Shown: piece by piece, positions 56,589 to 64,000 of the stretch
Layout of the letters: the number at the start of each line of letters is the position of its first letter
Numbering within the stretch: position 1 is the first letter of the stretch
From: Mycolicibacterium senegalense
GTDB taxonomy: Bacteria > Actinomycetota > Actinomycetes > Mycobacteriales > Mycobacteriaceae
DNA length: 64,000 bases
Direction of reading: 5' to 3'
NCBI RefSeq assembly: GCF_019645875.1
Contig: NZ_CP081000.1
Coordinates: forward strand, 5,392,417 to 5,456,416
Translations under genes and position numbers: made by a program
Notes under the pieces: generated by a model
What the model was told of the DNA's origin: nothing
Database searches by the model: none
What the model saw: only the letters and a program-made list of their open reading frames with translations

Positions 56589-57343
56589 GCTGCGACGGAC
56601 GCTCGTTTGTCTTCGAGCACCTTCGCGGCCAGCGCCCCGAACACCAGCCCGATCGTCGCCCAGATCACCACCTGGGTGCCCAGCGAGTACAGCCGGAACT
56701 CGTACAGATCGTCGGCCGGGAAGCTCGACGGCGTCTCATGGATGCCCGGCAGGATCAGGAACACCACGGCCATCGACACCACATAGTCCGCGATGCCGGC
56801 CAGACTGGCGTTCCAGACGCCCAGCTTCGGCACCAGCCGGCGCACCAGCAGCACCGACCCGACGAACAGTCCGGCAGAGAGCACCACCAACAGCAGGTAC
56901 AGCAGGGTGCGCTGCTGGATGGTCTCCTCCAGGCTGACCGCGGGCGGGTTCGGCGGGTACTTCAGTGCCGGGACGATCCACAGCGAGACGAGCATGCCAC
57001 CGGCGGTCAGCGCCGCCACCGCCCGAGCGGACAAGTTGGCCCGGCCGTACACCGCGCAGAACACGACGGCCAGCAGTGCGCCCATGGCGACGCTGAAAAT
57101 CAGGACACCGAGACCCATTCCGATGTTGGATTGCACGCCGCGGGTGAACACCTCGGCGCCTTCGCCGCCGTGGGAATGCCCGCCCGCACCGTGGGTGTGT
57201 TCGACGGCCTCATGTGCCGCGCCGTTCTCGAAGTCGATCGCCCGACCGATGATCGGTTCGATCAACAGCTTCGCCCAGAGGAAGGCGAGCACGCCCGCCA
57301 GGGCGCCGGCCAGGATGCCGCGCCCGATGAGTTGTCTTTCCAT
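56585..57343 (-). CDS. cbtA: Cobalt transporter subunit CbtA
   Basis: This 252-residue protein has about five to six membrane helices and a His-rich loop (HTHGAGGHSHGG) between helices 1 and 2, as in CbtA, a cobalt uptake protein often under cobalamin riboswitches. It is the second gene of the cbtBA operon, following cbtB after 24 bases. Confidence 0.88.
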   Translation of the reverse strand: MERQLIGRGILAGALAGVLAFLWAKLLIEPIIGRAIDFENGAAHEAVEHTHGAGGHSHGGEGAEVFTRGVQSNIGMGLGVLIFSVAMGALLAVVFCAVYGRANLSARAVAALTAGGMLVSLWIVPALKYPPNPPAVSLEETIQQRTLLYLLLVVLSAGLFVGSVLLVRRLVPKLGVWNASLAGIADYVVSMAVVFLILPGIHETPSSFPADDLYEFRLYSLGTQVVIWATIGLVFGALAAKVLEDKRASVAA

Positions 57344-57367
57344 TGACCCGGTTGTCTTGCCCGCGCG

Positions 57368-57583
57368 TCAGTGGCAGGGGAAACCGAGCAGGTGGCGGGC
57401 GTCGTGCACGAACTCGTGCACATACGTGTTGTTGCCGAACACCGAGGTCGCGCCCTGGTCCATCCCGACGAAGTAGAGGGCCAGCAGCGCCACGAACGCC
57501 GTCAGGGTCAGCCAGAGCACGGCCTTGGTCGCCGACAGGTCGATCGGCCGAGCGTGACTCACGCGCGCATCAGTGGAAGCCAT
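57368..57583 (-). CDS. cbtB: Cobalt transporter subunit CbtB
   Basis: This 71-residue protein has a single membrane helix (about 22-42) and the C-terminal histidine/cysteine motif VHEFVHDARHLLGFPCH typical of CbtB. It begins the cbtBA-phosphatase operon. Its leader contains a cobalamin riboswitch, consistent with cobalt uptake being shut when cobalamin is plentiful. Confidence 0.9.
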   Translation of the reverse strand: MASTDARVSHARPIDLSATKAVLWLTLTAFVALLALYFVGMDQGATSVFGNNTYVHEFVHDARHLLGFPCH

Positions 57584-57604
57584 TCGAGTGGTCCTTTCCG
57601 GGAA

Positions 57605-57715
57605 TTCGCGTCCCAGTCCGTGTCGTGACAGGTAAGGGTCTGACTGTTAACAGTGGCGCGGCCGTTCTGGACTCTCACCAGATTCCTTTGCCTGTCGATT
57701 ACATCAGCATCGTAA
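57605..57715 (-). promoter_or_regulatory. Cobalamin riboswitch ahead of cbtBA
   Basis: On the minus strand the core reads GACAGGCAAAGGAATCTGGT, then GAGAGTCCAGAACGGCCG and the B12 box CGCGCCACTG (57660-57651), closing with CCTGTC (57632-57627) against GACAGG. This is the conserved cobalamin element. It lies 44 or more bases ahead of the cbtB ATG. Confidence 0.87.
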
Positions 57716-57751
57716 CCACGAGCGCAGGCGATCGGCCCATCGGCAGGTATG

Positions 57752-57783
57752 AAAAACGCCCCCGCCGATGACGGGGGCGTTTC
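57752..57783 (-). terminator. Terminator of clpC
   Basis: A stem of ACGCCCCCG with CGGGGGCGT around a seven-base loop is flanked by A-rich and T-rich runs on its two sides. It lies ten bases after the clpC stop and would end clpC transcription before the riboswitch region of cbtBA. Confidence 0.8.
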
Positions 57784-57793
57784 TCGTGTGCAG

Positions 57794-60322
<2,529 letters not shown>

Positions 60323-60558
60323 CGGTGGTTACCTGCTCTCCATCGCTAGCGGTACCCGCGTACGGCTGCGTTCTGTCGGTTTTCCTCATAGCCCGCACGT
60401 AGTACCTACCGTCCACTCTAATGGGCGGCTGTCCCGGGCGCGGAGGTTGGCGGTCCGTTCCGCCGGGGCGGTACCCGGTACGAGCTGTCCACATCTAGTG
60501 CTGCAGATGAGCAACGCCGCCGGTCGACGAATCGTTTCCGAATTTGCGGCCTGACCGG

Positions 60559-60573
60559 TTCGCCGCTAGCGAA
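60559..60573. promoter_or_regulatory. ClgR-like site upstream of clpC
   Basis: The sequence TTCGC-CGCTA-GCGAA is an inverted repeat that fits the CGC-N5-GCG core of actinobacterial ClgR sites, with one difference at the central base. It lies 237 bases before the clpC start and just after the lsr2 terminator stem. The rest of the 60323-60636 gap (314 bases) holds no gene that I can support. Confidence 0.5.
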
Positions 60574-60607
60574 AAACTCCGGACCGGGAATTCTCACCGG
60601 TCCGGAG
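60572..60607 (-). terminator. Terminator of lsr2
   Basis: An 11-base perfect stem, CTCCGGACCGG with CCGGTCCGGAG (60577-60587 and 60597-60607), is followed on the minus strand by TTTTT. It lies 29 bases after the lsr2 stop and is a standard intrinsic terminator. Confidence 0.88.
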
Positions 60608-60636
60608 CTGGCAACTGTCGGCCAAGTTGCGGTCGT

Positions 60637-60978
60637 TTATGTGGCGGCGTGGAACGCGTCGATGACGTCGGCGGGGATCCGGCCCCGGGTGGACACGTTG
60701 TGCCCGTTGCGGCGGGCCCATTCGCGGATGGCCGCACTCTGCTCACGATCGATCGCGCCGCGGCCACGGGCCGGTCCGGCCGCACGTCCGCGCCGGCGGC
60801 CACCGACCCGGCGCCCGGCCTCCACCCACTGCTTCAGGTCGTTACGGAGTTTGGCGGCATTCTTGGACGAAAGGTCGATCTCGTAGGTGACACCGTCGAG
60901 GCCGAATTCGACCGTCTCATCGGCGGTGGCCTCACCGTCGAAATCGTCGACCAACGTGACGGTCACTTTTTTCGCCAT
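60637..60978 (-). CDS. lsr2: Nucleoid-associated protein Lsr2
   Basis: This 113-residue protein begins [21 protein letters not shown], has the N-terminal dimerisation domain, a basic linker and the C-terminal DNA-binding domain with the AT-hook-like RGR ([14 protein letters not shown]). It silences AT-rich and horizontally acquired genes. A GATACT on the minus strand (61030-61025) may be its -10 element. Confidence 0.96.
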   Translation of the reverse strand: MAKKVTVTLVDDFDGEATADETVEFGLDGVTYEIDLSSKNAAKLRNDLKQWVEAGRRVGGRRRGRAAGPARGRGAIDREQSAAIREWARRNGHNVSTRGRIPADVIDAFHAAT

Positions 60979-61110
60979 TACCCCGCACCGAACCCTTCTG
61001 CATACGCATTGGTGACTACGCCTGAGTATCCTGCACCTGCGCCCTAATGTGCCACAAATACGCACATATTTCCAATAGACGCGACGGTCGCAGCGGGTGT
61101 GTGTGCTGCC

Positions 61111-62634
61111 TCAGTTAGTGTGCCGACGAACAATCGGGAACAAAACCGTCTCCCGAATAGACAAGCCCGTCAACGCCATCAACAAGCGATCGATACCCAT
61201 TCCGGTGCCCGTTGTGGGCGGCATCGCATACTCCAATGCGGCCAGGAAATCGTCGTCGAGAACCATTGCCTCGTCATCACCGGCGGCCGCGGCGCGCGCT
61301 TGGGCTTCGAATCGCTGACGCTGGATTACCGGGTCGACGAGTTCGGAATATCCGGTGGCGAGTTCGAAACGCCGCACGTAGAGATCCCATTTCTCGGTGA
61401 CCCCGGGGATGCTGCGGTGGGCCCGGGTCAGCGGGGATGTCTCCACCGGGAAGTCGCGCACGAACGTGGGGGCCCACAGCTTCTCCCCCACCGTGTGCTC
61501 CCAGAGTTCCTCGACCAATTTTCCGTGCCCGTAGCCACGGTCACGCGGAATCTCGAGCTCGAGTCCTTCGGCAATACGCCACAAGTACTCAACTGATGTG
61601 TCGGGAGTGATCTCCTCACCCAGCGCTTGCGACAGTGAGGGATACATTTCCAATGTGTCCCATTGTCCGTCGAGATCATAGATAGTGCCATCAGGCAATG
61701 GCACCTGACGGGTGCCGATGGCCTCGTCGGCAACCTCTTGAATAAGCTCGCGGGTGACCACCGCGGAATCGTTGTAGTCACCGTAAGCCTGATATGTCTC
61801 CAGCATAGAGAATTCTGGAGAGTGGGTGGAATCGACTCCTTCGTTGCGAAAGTTGCGATTCAGCTCGAATACCCGGTCGAAACCGCCGACGATGCATCGC
61901 TTGAGGAACAGTTCCGGTGCAATCCTCAGGTACAGATCGACATCGAGCGCATTGGAGTGGGTGATGAACGGTCGTGCCGCCGCGCCGCCGGCCAGCGTCT
62001 GCAGCATCGGCGTCTCAACCTCGAGGAAGCCGCGGCGCTCCAACGCCGATCGCACTGCCCGCACCACCGCGACCCGCTGCCGCGCGATGCTGCGGGCCTC
62101 CGGCCGGACGATGAGGTCGACGTACCGCTGACGCACCCGCGTTTCTTCGCTCATTTCTTTGTGAGCAACCGGAAGTGGCCGCAGCGCCTTGGCGGCCATC
62201 TGCCAGGAGTCGGCGAGCACCGAGAGCTCGCCGCGCTTGGAGCTGATCACCTCACCGTGCACGAAGACGATGTCGCCCAGGTCGACGTCGGCCTTCCAGG
62301 CATCCAGCGACTCCTGCCCCACCTGGGCGAGGCTGATCATCGCCTGCAGTTGCGTGCCGTCGCCCTCCTGCAGCGTGGCGAAACACAACTTGCCGGAGTT
62401 GCGGGCGAAAACCACTCGCCCCGAGACACCGACGGTTTGACCGGTCTGGGTGTCAGCGGCCAGATCGGGATAAGCGGCTCGCAGTTCGGCCAGCGTATGG
62501 GTGCGCGGCACCGTCACCGGATAGGGCTCGCGGCCCTCTGCCAGCAGCCGCTCCCGCTTGGCCTGACGAATCCGGAACTGTTCGGGAAGGTCGGCCTGGG
62601 ACTGGGACGCGTCGTCGCGATCGGCTGGGCTCAC
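61111..62634 (-). CDS. lysS: Lysyl-tRNA synthetase, class II
   Basis: This 507-residue enzyme has an N-terminal OB-fold anticodon-binding domain and class II motifs 1-3 ([39 protein letters not shown]). It charges tRNA-Lys. There is no membrane domain, so it is not the LysX form that also makes lysyl-phosphatidylglycerol. Confidence 0.96.
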   Translation of the reverse strand: MSPADRDDASQSQADLPEQFRIRQAKRERLLAEGREPYPVTVPRTHTLAELRAAYPDLAADTQTGQTVGVSGRVVFARNSGKLCFATLQEGDGTQLQAMISLAQVGQESLDAWKADVDLGDIVFVHGEVISSKRGELSVLADSWQMAAKALRPLPVAHKEMSEETRVRQRYVDLIVRPEARSIARQRVAVVRAVRSALERRGFLEVETPMLQTLAGGAAARPFITHSNALDVDLYLRIAPELFLKRCIVGGFDRVFELNRNFRNEGVDSTHSPEFSMLETYQAYGDYNDSAVVTRELIQEVADEAIGTRQVPLPDGTIYDLDGQWDTLEMYPSLSQALGEEITPDTSVEYLWRIAEGLELEIPRDRGYGHGKLVEELWEHTVGEKLWAPTFVRDFPVETSPLTRAHRSIPGVTEKWDLYVRRFELATGYSELVDPVIQRQRFEAQARAAAAGDDEAMVLDDDFLAALEYAMPPTTGTGMGIDRLLMALTGLSIRETVLFPIVRRHTN

Positions 62635-62788
62635 AAAATGCCAGCTTAAATGAACCCGCCGGCCGACTATCGCACGCCGGACCGGCCACCGTTTCGCGAG
62701 CGCGAGCCAATGGACCGGCGCCTCAACGGCATACCCGTGTGCGGGCGGGATCGGCGTGCGGGGCCGGTGTGCACAACCTCACACCGCC

Positions 62789-63604
62789 TCACCTGGCCGG
62801 CTTGAGCCGTCCTCGCTGACTGTCGCGGTTGCGTTCGAACACCAGGCGCAGCCCGTCGAGCGTGAGGTGGCGGTCGTAGTGCTCGACCGTCCGCAGATCG
62901 GGCAGCACCAACGGGGCGGTGTAACCGGTCGCCACCACCGCGACATCACTGCCGGAGAACCCGTCGACGTCTTCGCGGATCCGGCTGACCAGTCCGTCGA
63001 CCAGTCCGGCGAACCCGAATACCGCACCGGCCTGCATGCATTCCACGGTGTTCTTGCCGATCACCGAGCGCGGACGGGTCAGCTCGACGCGGCGCAGAGC
63101 GGCCGAGCGAGCCGCCGCGGCGTCGGAGGAGACCTGTACACCGGGGGCGATGGCCCCGCCCAGGAACTCGCCCTTGGCCGACACCACGTCCACACAGATC
63201 GACGAACCGAAGTCGACGATGATCGCCGCGGTGCCGTATTTGTGATATGCGGCAAGGCAATTCACGATCCGGTCGGCGCCGACTTCCTTCGGGTTGTCCA
63301 CCAGCAGCGGGATACCGGTTCGCACGCCGGGCTCGATCAGCACATGCGGTACCGCCGGCCAGTACTGCTCGAGCATCAACCGCACCTCGTGCAGCACCGA
63401 GGGCACCGTGGACAGTCCGGCAGCCCCGGTGAGCCGCTCGGAGTCCTCACCGATCAGCCCGTCGATGGTGAGCGCCAGCTCGTCGGCGGTCACCTCGGCT
63501 TCGGTCCGGATCCGCCACTGCTGCACTACCTTCGCGTGGTCCCCCGTACCGGAGATCAGCCCGACGATGGTGTGGGTGTTGCGGACATCGATCGCGAGCA
63601 GCAT
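62789..63604 (-). CDS. coaX: Type III pantothenate kinase
   Basis: This 271-residue ASKHA-fold kinase has [11 protein letters not shown] at the N-terminus, [12 protein letters not shown] and [11 protein letters not shown], as in CoaX. It phosphorylates pantothenate in coenzyme A synthesis. Its ATG overlaps the panD stop (TGATG). The 154 bases before lysS show no clear feature. Confidence 0.94.
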   Translation of the reverse strand: MLLAIDVRNTHTIVGLISGTGDHAKVVQQWRIRTEAEVTADELALTIDGLIGEDSERLTGAAGLSTVPSVLHEVRLMLEQYWPAVPHVLIEPGVRTGIPLLVDNPKEVGADRIVNCLAAYHKYGTAAIIVDFGSSICVDVVSAKGEFLGGAIAPGVQVSSDAAAARSAALRRVELTRPRSVIGKNTVECMQAGAVFGFAGLVDGLVSRIREDVDGFSGSDVAVVATGYTAPLVLPDLRTVEHYDRHLTLDGLRLVFERNRDSQRGRLKPAR

Positions 63605-64000
63605 CAGCGCGGCGACATCAGTTCGGATGCGTCCGCCGGGACGTACGCGGGGTCGTGGCTGTGCGCACCGAGGTCGATCTGCAAGTTGTCGGAGTCGACG
63701 AACACGATCCGCGGGCGGTACGCGCGGGCCTCGGCGTCTTCCATCACCCCGTAGGCGATCAGGATCACCAGGTCGCCGGGATGAATGAGGTGCGCTGCGG
63801 CGCCGTTGATTCCGATCACCCCGGTACCACGCTCGCCGGTGATGGCATAGGTCACCAGCCGGGCACCGTTGTCGATGTCGACGATCGTCACCTGCTCGCC
63901 TTCGAGCAGGTCGGCGGCCTCCATCAGATCGGCGTCGATGGTCACCGAGCCCACGTAGTGCAGGTCGGCCTGCGTGACCGTGGCGCGGTGAATCTTGGAT
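63604..64000 (-). CDS. panD: Aspartate 1-decarboxylase precursor (5' end outside window)
   Basis: The frame is open to the right edge of the window; visible residues begin at [26 protein letters not shown]. The GS pair in YVGSVTID is the self-cleavage site that gives the pyruvoyl group. The enzyme makes beta-alanine for pantothenate. Only the first few codons are missing. Confidence 0.93.
   Translation of the reverse strand, partial: SKIHRATVTQADLHYVGSVTIDADLMEAADLLEGEQVTIVDIDNGARLVTYAITGERGTGVIGINGAAAHLIHPGDLVILIAYGVMEDAEARAYRPRIVFVDSDNLQIDLGAHSHDPAYVPADASELMSPR

Noticed and set aside
60323-60636. A small gene in the gap between clpC and lsr2
   Set aside because: Only short frames without family features; the region is explained by the lsr2 terminator and clpC upstream control.

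Overview
The window reads as a chromosomal segment of a fast-growing Mycobacterium (Mycolicibacterium type). The gene order panD-coaX-lysS-lsr2-clpC ... mhuD, mutY, canB, disA, radA, lpqE, carD, ispDF, cysS, rlmB, arsB2 is the well-known mycobacterial order. mce and yrbE genes, lipoprotein boxes, high GC and frequent GTG starts agree with this.

Region 1 (1-19.7 kb, minus strand) is one very compact operon of at least 20 genes that runs off the left edge. Its first genes encode a histidine-rich membrane protein, a GNAT protein, an NAD-dependent epimerase/reductase, a fatty acid desaturase, a diaminobutyrate aminotransferase, a diaminobutyrate decarboxylase, a second (FeeM-like) N-acyltransferase, a SRPBCC protein and a lipoprotein. 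These are followed by a DrrAB-like ABC transporter, an acyl carrier protein and a fatty acyl-AMP ligase. The operon ends in a complete Mce transporter core (yrbEA, yrbEB, mceA-E). The single promoter (TTGACA-N17-TACGTT) is followed immediately by a site that matches the Zur box of the zinc-sparing ribosomal operon at 36.8 kb in 18 of 21 positions. My reading, as inference, is a zinc-starvation-induced pathway for a diaminopropane- or diaminobutyrate-based lipid (a candidate zincophore or lipid metallophore) with its own exporter and Mce transporter. A Mce-associated membrane protein is divergent from it.

Region 2 (20.3-28.6 kb) holds a universal stress protein and a divergent catabolic cluster: amidohydrolase and FadE5-like acyl-CoA dehydrogenase on one strand; epoxide-hydrolase-like protein, metal-dependent hydrolase, 2Fe-2S reductase and TetR regulator on the other. 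Two copies of a palindrome CCATGCA-N4-TGCATGG lie in the divergent promoter region.

Region 3 (28.6-40.5 kb) is a metal-homeostasis block: ctpC with its PacL partner, a Zur box, a UPF0718 permease with a TIGR03943 partner interrupted by an amber codon, a BtuFCD-type ABC transporter under a cobalamin riboswitch, the zinc-independent ribosomal proteins S18, S14, L33 and L28 divergent from a COG0523 protein and L31 across a second Zur box, then an MBL-fold protein and an ArsB-like permease.

Region 4 (40.5-64 kb) is mostly core genome: a frameshifted phosphoesterase, rlmB, cysS, ispF, ispD, carD, lpqE, radA, disA, a beta-carbonic anhydrase, mutY, a GlxA-type regulator, mhuD, lpqF, a cobalamin-riboswitch-controlled cbtBA cobalt importer with a phosphatase-fold protein, clpC, lsr2, lysS, coaX and the 5'-truncated panD. 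No tRNA, rRNA, CRISPR or insertion sequence was seen.
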